NCBI GenBank assembly: GCA_963728195.1
Contig: CAVSIX010000008.1
Location: forward strand, 62,001-126,000
DNA length: 64,000 bases
Reading direction: 5' to 3'
Source of the DNA: Sva-07 sp963728195
GTDB lineage: Bacteria; Actinomycetota; Acidimicrobiia; Acidimicrobiales; Ilumatobacteraceae
Both the position numbers and the translations under genes were made by a program. The notes under the pieces were generated by a model. The model was not told the origin of the DNA. It ran no database searches and saw only the letters and a program-made list of their open reading frames with translations. Positions 16,906 to 25,507 of this stretch are shown here, piece after piece; the stretch's first letter is position 1; the number at the start of each line of letters is the position of its first letter.

Positions 16906-18170
16906 CTCGTCCGGTCCTGCACCAGCGCCTCCTGCGCACGCCCCGTCCGGGCGCCAAGCGCCTCGCGGTCCGCGTGACGCCGGATGCGCTGCGCCACATC
17001 CGAGCCGGCCATCCGTGGGTGTTCGAGGAGTCGGTCACGTCGATCAGCCACGAAGCGAGCGCCGGGGATCTGGCGGTGATCTTCGACAACGACCGCAAGT
17101 TCGTGGCGATCGCGCTCTACGACCCCGACTCACCGATCCAGTTCCGCATCCTCCACGTCGGCAAGCCCACACCGATCGACGAGGACTGGTGGCGGGCGAC
17201 GGTTCGCGCAGCGCTCGACATCCGCGCGCCGTTCACCAGCGCTCCCGATGCCGACCGGCTCGCCTATCGGGTACTCAACGGCGAGAACGACGGCGTCTCG
17301 GGCCTCGTCGTCGACAGGTACGCCGACGTGCTCGTCGTCAAGCTGTACTCGGCGGTCTGGTTTGCCCAGCTGGTCACGGTCGTCAAGGCGCTCCTCGATC
17401 TCACCGGTTGCTCGGGCGTCGTGCTGCGCCTGGCCCGCAACCTGCAGGACCGTGAGACGTTCGGGCTCGCCGACGGTGACGTGATCGCCGGCCGTGTGCC
17501 GGACGGACCCGTGCGGTTCGTCGAAGCAGGACTGCAGTTCGATGCCGACGTGCGAGCGGGTCAGAAGACCGGCCACTTCCTCGACCAGCGAGCCAACCGC
17601 GTTCGTGTGGGGCGGATGTCGGAAGGGCGCGACGTGCTCGACGTGTTCACCTCGACGGGAGGATTCAGCGTCCATGCGGCAGCCGGGGGAGCGCGATCGG
17701 TGCACGCCGTCGACGTGTCCGAGCCGACGCTGGCCGCTGCCGAGCACAACATGGCGCTCAACCGCGACCTCGCCGCCGTCGCCGCCTGCGCGTTCACCAC
17801 CGAGTGCGGCGACGCGTTCGAGGCGCTGGTTCGTCTCGCCAGGGCGGGCGACGACTACGACCTCGTGGTCGTCGATCCCCCGTCGTTCGCCCAACGCCAG
17901 GCCAACGTCGACGGCGCCCTGCGCGCGTACACCCGTCTGACGCACCTGGCATTGCGCCTCGTCCGACCGGGCGGCACGCTCGTGCAGGCGTCGTGTTCGA
18001 GCCGCGTCACCGACGAGCAGTTCTTCGCGGCGGTCCTCGATGCGGCCGATGCGGCCGGCCGCTCGCTGACCGAGATCGCCCGCACCGGCCACGACATCGA
18101 CCACCCGGTGACGTTCCGGGAGGGCACCTACCTCAAAGCCGGGTTCTGGCGCGTCGGCAGCAGACGCTGA
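16902..18170 (+). CDS. RlmI-like SAM-dependent 23S rRNA methyltransferase
   Basis: 422-residue enzyme with an N-terminal PUA-like domain (VTPDALRHIRAGHPWVFEESV), a middle domain (YRVLNGENDGVSGLVVDRYAD) and a Rossmann methyltransferase domain: VLDVFTSTGGFSVHAA binds SAM, VVVDPPSFA is the catalytic DPPSF, and LVQASCSSRV contains a conserved Cys. This matches RlmI, which makes m5C in 23S rRNA. The GTG start overlaps the DUF2855 stop, so the two are translationally coupled. The exact target base is not known for this organism. Confidence 0.88.
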   Translation: MTRPVLHQRLLRTPRPGAKRLAVRVTPDALRHIRAGHPWVFEESVTSISHEASAGDLAVIFDNDRKFVAIALYDPDSPIQFRILHVGKPTPIDEDWWRATVRAALDIRAPFTSAPDADRLAYRVLNGENDGVSGLVVDRYADVLVVKLYSAVWFAQLVTVVKALLDLTGCSGVVLRLARNLQDRETFGLADGDVIAGRVPDGPVRFVEAGLQFDADVRAGQKTGHFLDQRANRVRVGRMSEGRDVLDVFTSTGGFSVHAAAGGARSVHAVDVSEPTLAAAEHNMALNRDLAAVAACAFTTECGDAFEALVRLARAGDDYDLVVVDPPSFAQRQANVDGALRAYTRLTHLALRLVRPGGTLVQASCSSRVTDEQFFAAVLDAADAAGRSLTEIARTGHDIDHPVTFREGTYLKAGFWRVGSRR

Positions 18171-18204
18171 ACGCCACCACAGATCAGCAGTTACCGTCGC
18201 CGGT

Positions 18205-19074
18205 ATGGCATCGGTTCGGGCGAACGGCATCACGATCGAGTACGAGGTAACCGGAGCCGGCGACCCGCTGTTGTTGATCATGGGCCTCGGCGAGCAGCTG
18301 ACCACCTGGCCCGACGAGTTCGTCGGCAAGCTGGTCGCCGCCGGCTTCCAGGTCATCCGGTTCGACAACCGCGACATCGGCCTCAGCTCGCAGAGCGACT
18401 GGGACCCGCCGTCGCCGGTGCGCACGGTGGCGAGCCGGATCGTCCGGCGCACCCCGCCGGCCGACTACGACCTCCGCGACATGGCTGCCGACGCTGCCGG
18501 CCTGCTCGGAGCGTTGGATGTACCGCCAGCCCACGTCGTCGGCGTGTCGATGGGTGGCATGATCGCTCAGACCATGGCGATCGAGCACCCACGGGTCGTC
18601 CGCTCGCTCGTCTCGATCATGTCGAACACCGGCGACGGCACCCATGGCGTCGTATCGCCGGCGCTGCTCGCCAAGCTGGCCCGGCTGGTCCGTCCGGTCG
18701 CTCGCGAGGATGCCGTCGAGCGGTCGGTTGCCGTCAACCAACTCATCGCGGGTCCGGAGTTCGACGCCGCCGAGCGTCGGGCGGTCTCCGAGCGCAACGT
18801 CGCACGCAGCTTCCGTCCCGACGCCATCGCGCGTCAGACAGCGGCGATCATGGCCAGCCCGGACCGCACCGACGCGCTGGCCGGCGTCGCGGTGCCCACG
18901 CTGGTCGTCCATGGTCTCCTCGACCAGCTCGTCAAGCCGAGCGGCGGCATGGCGACGGCGCGGGCGATCTCCGGTTCGCGCCTGATCATGTATCCCGAGA
19001 TGGGCCACGACCTCCCGCGGTCGCGGTGGGACGAACTCGTCGCCGAGATCCGCCGCAACGCCGACCGCAGCTGA
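18205..19074 (+). CDS. Alpha/beta hydrolase
   Basis: 289-residue alpha/beta-fold hydrolase. Oxyanion region LLIMGLGEQ, a conserved FDNRDIGLSS, nucleophile elbow GVSMGGM (Ser about 116), acid in LVVHGLLDQLV and His in EMGHDLPR. Resembles the lipase/DhaA-like serine hydrolases common in actinobacteria; substrate unknown. The ATG is preceded by TACCGT with 7 bases between, a leaderless signal. Confidence 0.9.
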   Translation: MASVRANGITIEYEVTGAGDPLLLIMGLGEQLTTWPDEFVGKLVAAGFQVIRFDNRDIGLSSQSDWDPPSPVRTVASRIVRRTPPADYDLRDMAADAAGLLGALDVPPAHVVGVSMGGMIAQTMAIEHPRVVRSLVSIMSNTGDGTHGVVSPALLAKLARLVRPVAREDAVERSVAVNQLIAGPEFDAAERRAVSERNVARSFRPDAIARQTAAIMASPDRTDALAGVAVPTLVVHGLLDQLVKPSGGMATARAISGSRLIMYPEMGHDLPRSRWDELVAEIRRNADRS

Positions 19075-19091
19075 GCGGCAGCCGGCGGCGT

Positions 19092-20567
19092 TCATTCGAC
19101 GAGGACGTGGCCAACCGGGCTGGTGCGCCGGACGTGGCCGAGCAACGGGCTGGCCACGACGGTCGCACGGGCGCCCTGGGGAACGGCGTGGCGTTCACCG
19201 GTCTTCCAGGCCACGATGGTGTCGGAACTCCCGTCGTCGACGGCGAGATAGACCCGGTAGCGGTCGCGTTCGAGCGCTCGCTGGATCCGCCTCGGCAGTG
19301 GCGACACCTCCGACGGCCGGCGCGTGCGCAGGACCGCACCGGTCCGCTCGACCGAGTTGAATCCGTCGAACGCACCGGCGAGCGCCGTCCAGAGCCCGAG
19401 CAGGATGGGGACGAACGACAGGAACGTCACGGCGGTGGCAACATCGGCGATCAACCAGTCCTGCTCCGGGAACTGCTCGTAGATCCAGTCGAACGCATCG
19501 CCGCGGGCCACGTCGCTCGACCATGACCGCAAACGCAATCCGAGGAAGCACGTCACCAGCCCGACACCGAGGGCGGCGAACGGCGCCATGCCGTACGCGA
19601 ACCGCGCCGGATAGCTCACGCGCACCAGCCTCGCCCGCCCACCGACGCTGCTCCACGCTCGACGGTGGTCCTCGCGTGCCAGCGGAAGTTCCACCGCGGC
19701 GCCCTCGGCCAGGCACATGGCGGTCGCATAGGCGAGGCGGCGATCACCGGTGTCGACGGCGCTCGGCGCCAGATCGCCGAAGCCGGTGGCGGCCAGCCGC
19801 TCTCGGATCGCGAGCCAGCGGCGCGTCGCCTCGACGCCGTCGTCGGTGTGGGTGTACGACGGTCGCAGGCCGAGCCGGGCGACACAGAGCACACCGGCGA
19901 CCAGCAGCGCAGCCAACGCCCATCCGGCGATCCGCACGCCGACGGAATCGATCACGGCGACGGTGTCGCTGCCGGTGCCGTGGGCGAGCAGCCAGAAGAG
20001 GAATCCAGCCGCCCAGAACGCGGCCGGAACCAACAGGTCGGCGGGGGCCCAACGGCGGCGGATCAGGTTCGCCTGGACGGCCTCGTCGACGACCAGCGCA
20101 GTGAATCGTCGCCACCATGCGCCCCGGATGTCGACCGCGAGGTATCGGGCCGGGATGGCACGGTCGGTCGTGAAGCGCGACATCACGTGCTGCAGCACCA
20201 ACCGTTCGTGGGGCCGCAATGCGTCACCCTGGTAGGCGGTCGCTGCCGGCCGGACCCGGGCGAGTTCCTCGAGGTCGTCCTCGGGTGGGAGTATCCGCAG
20301 CCATCCGCGCGCCGCCAGATCGATCATCGTGGCACGGAACCCGGCGGCGGTCACCGTGGCGTCGTTGGTCAAGAGGTTGACGACCGCCGGTGCGTCGGCT
20401 CGCAGCGCCCCCGCCACCTCCTGTGCGCCGGGACGGGGAGGAAGGAGCCGATCTCGTGTGCGAGTGAACGTCAGCCATGCGCCTGCCACGCACAGTGCCG
20501 TCAGCCACAGCCAGCCAACGGTGAACGACGGCGCAAAGAACCCTGCTCCCAGCACGCCGACCGTCAT
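19092..20567 (-). CDS. Membrane protein with DUF2207-like C-terminal region
   Basis: 491-residue protein with an N-terminal hydrophobic helix, then a winged-helix-like segment (VVNLLTNDATVTAAGFRATMIDLAARGWL), a central pair of helices (LLVPAAFWAAGFLFWLL; GWALAALLVAGVLCVAR) and two more helices near 345 and 390. The arrangement resembles the cytoplasmic/C-terminal half of DUF2207 membrane proteins. CATGAT 6 bases before ATG may be its -10. It converges on the hydrolase gene and follows the mechanosensitive channel gene by 15 bases, suggesting an operon. Confidence 0.7.
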   Translation of the reverse strand: MTVGVLGAGFFAPSFTVGWLWLTALCVAGAWLTFTRTRDRLLPPRPGAQEVAGALRADAPAVVNLLTNDATVTAAGFRATMIDLAARGWLRILPPEDDLEELARVRPAATAYQGDALRPHERLVLQHVMSRFTTDRAIPARYLAVDIRGAWWRRFTALVVDEAVQANLIRRRWAPADLLVPAAFWAAGFLFWLLAHGTGSDTVAVIDSVGVRIAGWALAALLVAGVLCVARLGLRPSYTHTDDGVEATRRWLAIRERLAATGFGDLAPSAVDTGDRRLAYATAMCLAEGAAVELPLAREDHRRAWSSVGGRARLVRVSYPARFAYGMAPFAALGVGLVTCFLGLRLRSWSSDVARGDAFDWIYEQFPEQDWLIADVATAVTFLSFVPILLGLWTALAGAFDGFNSVERTGAVLRTRRPSEVSPLPRRIQRALERDRYRVYLAVDDGSSDTIVAWKTGERHAVPQGARATVVASPLLGHVRRTSPVGHVLVE

Positions 20568-20582
20568 GGCGTCATCATGACA

Positions 20583-21617
20583 TCACGCCCCGGCCCCGTT
20601 GGGATCGTCCTGCGACACCGCATCGTCGGAGCCGCCCGCCTCGCGCCGAACCCAGATCGTGCGCTGCGGGAAGGGGATCTCGATGCCGGCGTCGTCGAGC
20701 GCGGCCTTGAGCGCCTCGCGCAGCGCCCGTTGCAGACCCCACTGCGCACCGGGCTCGACCTTGATCGTCACCCTGATCGTGATGCCGTCGGCAGCCAGCG
20801 CTTCCACGCCCAGCAGTTGTGGTGGGTCGAGGACCACCCCTGACCACTCGTCGTTCTGCGCCAGATCGCTGGCGCAGTCGAGGATCACCTGACGGGCTGT
20901 TGCCAGGTCGGAGTCGTAGGCGACGCTGACGTCGACGAGTGCCACCGACCACAGCTGCGACTTGTTGCCGACTCGGGTGACCTCGCCGTTGGGGACGTGC
21001 CAGACGGTGCCGTCGAGGCCGCGTAGCACCGTCGTGCGCAACGAGATCTTCTCGACGACACCGGTCGCTTCGTCGAGATCGACGATGTCACCGACGCCGT
21101 ACTGGTCCTCGAGCAGCATGAACAGCCCCGAGATGCAGTCCTTGACCAGGCTCTGTGCGCCGAAGCCGAGTGCCACACCGGCGATGCCGGCGCCGGCGAT
21201 GAGCGGGGCGAGGTCGACGCCCACCTCGCCGAGTGCCATGATGATCGCGATCGACCAGATGATCACCGCTGCGGTGCTGCCCACCACGAGCGAGATCGAC
21301 TGCAGGCGAGCCTGGCGTCGGGGATCGTTCTCGGTGATGCCGATCGGCTCGGCGACGAACGTGGTCGCCCGGTCGCCCAGCCGCTGCAGCTGACGCGCGG
21401 CGATTGCCGTGTCCGGTGCGACCACCCGTGCGACGACACGGCCGAGGTACCGCTTCGCGACCTGGGCGAGTATCCACGCCACCAGGAGGATGAGGATGAC
21501 CGAGATCAACCAGTCGGCGGTTTCGGCGAGGAACCGGTTGCCGTCGGTGAGGTCGAACACGCTCTCGCAGATCCAGCTGGGATTCGTTCCGCATGCGTTC
21601 TCCAGTTCGGGGTCCAC
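20583..21617 (-). CDS. MscS-type mechanosensitive ion channel
   Basis: 344-residue small-conductance mechanosensitive channel. One N-terminal helix (SVILILLVAWILAQV), then helices 2 and 3 with the pore pattern GAGIAGVALGFGAQSLVKD, followed by the MscS beta domain (DLDEATGVVEKISLRTTVLRGLDGTVWHVPNGEV) and an alpha/beta tail. It would release solutes on hypo-osmotic shock. Start GTG 21617 is chosen because TACCGT lies exactly 7 bases upstream; a TTG at 21635 is also in frame. Confidence 0.92.
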   Translation of the reverse strand: MDPELENACGTNPSWICESVFDLTDGNRFLAETADWLISVILILLVAWILAQVAKRYLGRVVARVVAPDTAIAARQLQRLGDRATTFVAEPIGITENDPRRQARLQSISLVVGSTAAVIIWSIAIIMALGEVGVDLAPLIAGAGIAGVALGFGAQSLVKDCISGLFMLLEDQYGVGDIVDLDEATGVVEKISLRTTVLRGLDGTVWHVPNGEVTRVGNKSQLWSVALVDVSVAYDSDLATARQVILDCASDLAQNDEWSGVVLDPPQLLGVEALAADGITIRVTIKVEPGAQWGLQRALREALKAALDDAGIEIPFPQRTIWVRREAGGSDDAVSQDDPNGAGA

Positions 21618-21772
21618 GACAGCGACGGTACCCAAGCTTCGCTCGCGCGGACGGCATGGTGGACCGACGGTGGCCGGCAGTGCTCGGCCAGCGGGCGAGC
21701 CACCAGGCTCTTGAGCGAGTCTTGCGGAGATGTGCCGGTTTAGCGACGCAAAGCCTGGATACGCTCGGCGGG

Positions 21773-23092
21773 ATGTCGAGCAGCAACATACGCCTCGGTG
21801 TGGTCGGTACCGGCTACGTCGGGCTCACCACCGGAGCGTGCTTCGCTCACCTCGGCCACCACGTGGTCTGCGGTGACGTCGACGAACGCAAGGTCGAGAT
21901 GCTCAATGATGGCCACATCCCCATCGTCGAGGAGGGGCTCGAGACGATCGTCAACGAGGCGCGTCAGGCCGGCCGTCTCGAGTTCGTACTCGGCGCCGAG
22001 GCAGCCGCAGAGGGCGCCGACATCGTGTTCCTCTGCGTCCCCACGCCGCAGGGCGACGACGGCAGTGCCGACCTGAGCTACATCGAACGCGCAGCAGCCC
22101 AGATCGCGCCGGTGCTGCGGCCGGGAGCGATCGTCGTCAACAAGTCCACCGTGCCCGTCGGCTCGACCTTGGCGGTCGAGCGGGTGCTGCAACGCAACGA
22201 CGTCCACGTCGTGTCCAATCCGGAGTTCCTCCGCGAGGGCACCGCCGTTCACGACTTCCTCGAACCCGATCGTGTGGTGATCGGCAGCGCCGACCGCGAG
22301 GCCGCCGAGCGTGTCGCCGAGCTGTACGACACGATCGACACCGCCATCTTGATCACCGACCCGGCGTCGGCCGAGACGATCAAGTACGCCGCCAACGGGT
22401 TCCTGGCGATGAAGATCAGCTTCGTCAACGCAGTCGCCGCGATGTGCGAGGCGGTCGGCGCCGACGTCGCGGCGGTCGTCGACGGAATCGGTTCCGACCG
22501 TCGCATCGGCAGTCAGTTCCTGCGCCCCGGTCCCGGCTGGGGTGGCAGTTGCTTCCCCAAGGATTCTCGTGCGCTCGTCAAGATCGCCGAGGATCACGGC
22601 TACAACTTCGCGATGATGCGAGGCGTCATCGACGTCAACGACGAACAGCTCGAACGGATGGTGGCGAAGATCCGCGCCGCGACCGGACGCACCGATGGTG
22701 ACCTGTGCGGTGTCATCGTCGGCGCGCTGGGGCTCACGTTCAAGGCGGGCACGGACGATCTTCGCGAGTCGCCGGCGCTGGCGATCATCGGTGAGCTGCG
22801 CTCGCTCGGAGCGCAGGTGCGGGCGTTCGATCCGACCACCGCCGGTGTGCTCACTGCACACCAGGCCGTGGTGCTCGACGGGATCGAGGTCGTGGCCGAC
22901 CCGCTGGACGTCGCCGCCGATGCCGACGTCGTCGTGCTGTTCACCGAGTGGCCCGAGTTCGCGAAGATCGACCTACCGACCCTGGCGGCACGTCTCCCAC
23001 GTCCGGTCACGATCGTCGACACCCGCAACCTGCTCGACCCCGTGCTCGTACGCGAAGCGGGCCTGGAGTACGACGGGGTCGGCCGCCGCTGA
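21773..23092 (+). CDS. ugd: UDP-glucose 6-dehydrogenase
   Basis: 439-residue NAD-dependent dehydrogenase oxidising UDP-glucose to UDP-glucuronate. NAD-binding GVVGTGYVG at 9-17, CVPTP, SNPEFLREG, central GFLAMKISFVN, catalytic GGSCFPKD (Cys 260), and the C-terminal FKAGTDDLRESP for UDP-sugar binding. TACGCT lies 7 bases before the ATG. It converges on the UDP-glucuronate decarboxylase gene, and the two enzymes together make UDP-xylose for cell-surface glycans. Confidence 0.95.
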   Translation: MSSSNIRLGVVGTGYVGLTTGACFAHLGHHVVCGDVDERKVEMLNDGHIPIVEEGLETIVNEARQAGRLEFVLGAEAAAEGADIVFLCVPTPQGDDGSADLSYIERAAAQIAPVLRPGAIVVNKSTVPVGSTLAVERVLQRNDVHVVSNPEFLREGTAVHDFLEPDRVVIGSADREAAERVAELYDTIDTAILITDPASAETIKYAANGFLAMKISFVNAVAAMCEAVGADVAAVVDGIGSDRRIGSQFLRPGPGWGGSCFPKDSRALVKIAEDHGYNFAMMRGVIDVNDEQLERMVAKIRAATGRTDGDLCGVIVGALGLTFKAGTDDLRESPALAIIGELRSLGAQVRAFDPTTAGVLTAHQAVVLDGIEVVADPLDVAADADVVVLFTEWPEFAKIDLPTLAARLPRPVTIVDTRNLLDPVLVREAGLEYDGVGRR

Positions 23093-23112
23093 AACGAGCG
23101 GGCAGCGGCCGG

Positions 23113-24045
23113 TCAGCCGAGGCGTGAGGAGAAGTAGGCAGCGGTGCGTTCGATGCCTTCTCGCAACTGCACGGTCGGTTCCCATCCGAGCAGGCTGCGC
23201 GCCTTCGTCAGGTCCGGCTTTCGCTGCATCGGATCGTCGACCGGCAACGGCAGGTACACGAGTTCGGACGTCGAGCCGGTGACCTCGACGATCAACTCGG
23301 CGAGTTGGGCGATCGTGAACTCGTTGTCGTTGCCGATGTTGATCGGGGACGTCTGGTCGGAATCGAGCAGCGCGAGGAATCCACGGATCTCGTCGTCGAC
23401 GTAGGTGAACGACCGGGTCTGCGAACCGTCGCCGAAGATGGTGATCGGCTCACCGCGCAGCGCCTGGACCAGGAAGTTCGAGACCGCTCGACCGTCGTCG
23501 GGACGCATGCGCGGCCCGTAGGTGTTGAAGATGCGAACGATGCGGACGTCGACGCCGTGATGGCGGTGGTACGCCATCGTCATCGCCTCGGCGAACCGCT
23601 TGGCCTCGTCGTAGACGCCGCGAGGCCCGATCGGGTTGACGTTGCCCCAGTACTCCTCGGGCTGTGGATGCACGAGGGGATCGCCGTACACCTCCGACGT
23701 CGACGCCAGGAAGAACCGTGCGCCCTTCGCCAGGGCGAGGCCGAGCGTGTTGTGCGTGCCGAGACTGCCGACCTTGAGGATCTGGATCGGGATGCGTTCG
23801 AAGTCGGCGGGGCTCGCCGGACTGGCGAGGTGCATGACGACGTCGACCGGTCCGGGAACCCAGACGTAGTTGCTGACGTCGTGCTCGACGAAGCTGAAAC
23901 CTGCGCCGAAGAGCTCCTCGATGTTGCCGATCGACCCGGTCACGAGGTTGTCGAGTGCGACGACCTCGTCACCGCGTTCGAGCAACGCCCGACACAGATG
24001 TGAACCGAGGAATCCCGCTCCACCCGTCACGACCACACGCGCCAT
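23113..24045 (-). CDS. uxs: UDP-glucuronate decarboxylase (UDP-xylose synthase)
   Basis: 310-residue extended SDR that decarboxylates UDP-glucuronate to UDP-xylose. NAD motif TGGAGFLGSH, then LDNLVTGSIGNIEELF, HLASPASP, STSEVYGDPLVHPQPEEYWG and catalytic YDEAKR (Tyr 145, Lys 149). The pattern SEVYGDP with HPQxExYWG is characteristic of Uxs against other NDP-sugar epimerases. TACGAT lies 7 bases upstream of ATG 24045 (leaderless). It faces ugd with 20 bases between stops. Confidence 0.93.
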   Translation of the reverse strand: MARVVVTGGAGFLGSHLCRALLERGDEVVALDNLVTGSIGNIEELFGAGFSFVEHDVSNYVWVPGPVDVVMHLASPASPADFERIPIQILKVGSLGTHNTLGLALAKGARFFLASTSEVYGDPLVHPQPEEYWGNVNPIGPRGVYDEAKRFAEAMTMAYHRHHGVDVRIVRIFNTYGPRMRPDDGRAVSNFLVQALRGEPITIFGDGSQTRSFTYVDDEIRGFLALLDSDQTSPINIGNDNEFTIAQLAELIVEVTGSTSELVYLPLPVDDPMQRKPDLTKARSLLGWEPTVQLREGIERTAAYFSSRLG

Positions 24046-24126
24046 GGACCGCATCGTACGGGTTCTTGCCGAGTGCGGCGCAGAGCACGGGCACGACATG
24101 CGATCGAGACGATCACCGGTCGCATC

Positions 24127-24146
24127 GATGGGGACCGATGGGGACC
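24127..24146 (+). repeat. Two 10-bp tandem repeats upstream of the channel gene
   Basis: GATGGGGACC occurs twice in tandem, followed by a degenerate third unit (GGTGGGGTGG). It lies in the 140-bp region between the divergent uxs and chloride-channel genes, upstream of TACACT (24174-24179). It could be a regulator site in phase with the helix; nothing more can be said. Confidence 0.35.
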
Positions 24147-24208
24147 GGTGGGGTGGCGCCCATCGCTGCTGCCTACACTGAACCGTCGTGTGGAGCAGGA
24201 AGGTGACG

Positions 24209-25492
24209 ATGGGATGGCGCCCATCCACCTTCGACATCCGCAGCGAAGAGTTCCGTGACCTGGTACGACGCTCCCGCGAGGTCGTGCTGCTGGCCGCGAT
24301 CACCGGGGGCCTCACCGGGCTGTTCGTGCGGTTCTTCGAGTACATCGTCGTCGAGGTCACGTTCGAACGGATCATCGAGGGACCGCTGTGGGTCGGCGCG
24401 ATCGCACCGGGCGTCGGCCTGCTGTTGTCGGCGATCCTGCTGCAGACGCTCGGCAACGGCGCCTCGTCGGCGACGTCGGACGAGTACCTGCGCGCGTTCC
24501 ACGATCCGGAATACCCGTTGCGGCCGCGTGCGTTCATGGGGCGCATGGCTGCTGCGATCACCACGCTCGGCTCGGGCGGCGCCATGGGCCTGGAGGGCCC
24601 CTCGATGTACGGCGGCTCTGCGCTGGGGGCGATGATCCAGCGGCGCCTGCCGAAGGCGTTCCGAGGCGTCGACCATCGCACGCTGCTCGTCGCCGGTGCC
24701 GCCGCCGGTGTCGCCGCGATCTTCAAAGCGCCGGCAACGGGTGCCATCTTCGCGCTCGAGGTGCCGTTCCGCGACCAGATGGCGCGGCGGATGCTGCTGC
24801 CGGCGTTGGTGGCGAGCGCCTCGGGCTACCTCGTGTTCGTCGCGTTGAGCAATACCGATCCGATCTTCTCGTTCCAGGCCGACCGCGTGGCATCGTTCCA
24901 GTACCGCGACCTGGCGGGGGCGATCCTGATCGGTATCTGCTGCGCGATCGGCGCCCGGTTCTTCTCCCGCCTGATCCGCTACGCCAAGGCATTCACGTAT
25001 CGGCCGCAGGCGCCGAGGGTGTTCTTCGCGGGCGTCACGTTGGTCGTCCTGTTCGTGATGAGCCGGCTGCTGACCGGCGAGAGCCTCACGATCGGCACGG
25101 GGTACGAGGTGATCCGCTGGTTGGCCGAGGAGCACGCGCTCTGGCTGTTGGTCGCCGTGTTCTTCCTTCGCTGTCTCGCCACGGCGACGACGCTGGCCGG
25201 CGGCGGCGTCGGCGGCCTGTTCGTGCCGCTCGTCGTCGGTGGTGCGATCGTCGGGCGCGGTGTCGGAGACATCGTCAACCCGCTCGATCCGACGCTGTAC
25301 GTCCTGCTCGGCATCGCCGCATTCCTCGGCGCCGGCTACCGGGTGCCGTTGGCCGCCGTGATGTTCGTGGCCGAAGCGACCGGTCAGCCCGGCTTCATCG
25401 TGCCGGCGCTGTTCGCCGCCGTCGCAGCCGAGCTCGTCATGGGCGAGCAGTCGATCACGACGTTCCAACGCTCGCCCGACCGGTCCAGCTAG
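24209..25492 (+). CDS. CLC-family chloride channel/antiporter
   Basis: 427-residue membrane protein of the CLC family with about ten hydrophobic segments. The selectivity region reads GSGGAMGLEGPSM, keeping the gating Glu in GxEGP; the second conserved loop is AAIFKAPATGAIFALE and the third GGGVGGLFVPL. Start ATG 24209 is favoured by AGGAAGG at 24197-24203; GTG 24188 in the same frame lies 8 bases after TACACT and may be the transcript start. Chloride channel and proton-coupled antiporter cannot be told apart with confidence. Confidence 0.9.
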   Translation: MGWRPSTFDIRSEEFRDLVRRSREVVLLAAITGGLTGLFVRFFEYIVVEVTFERIIEGPLWVGAIAPGVGLLLSAILLQTLGNGASSATSDEYLRAFHDPEYPLRPRAFMGRMAAAITTLGSGGAMGLEGPSMYGGSALGAMIQRRLPKAFRGVDHRTLLVAGAAAGVAAIFKAPATGAIFALEVPFRDQMARRMLLPALVASASGYLVFVALSNTDPIFSFQADRVASFQYRDLAGAILIGICCAIGARFFSRLIRYAKAFTYRPQAPRVFFAGVTLVVLFVMSRLLTGESLTIGTGYEVIRWLAEEHALWLLVAVFFLRCLATATTLAGGGVGGLFVPLVVGGAIVGRGVGDIVNPLDPTLYVLLGIAAFLGAGYRVPLAAVMFVAEATGQPGFIVPALFAAVAAELVMGEQSITTFQRSPDRSS

Positions 25493-25507
25493 CGCTAGAC
25501 CAGTGGG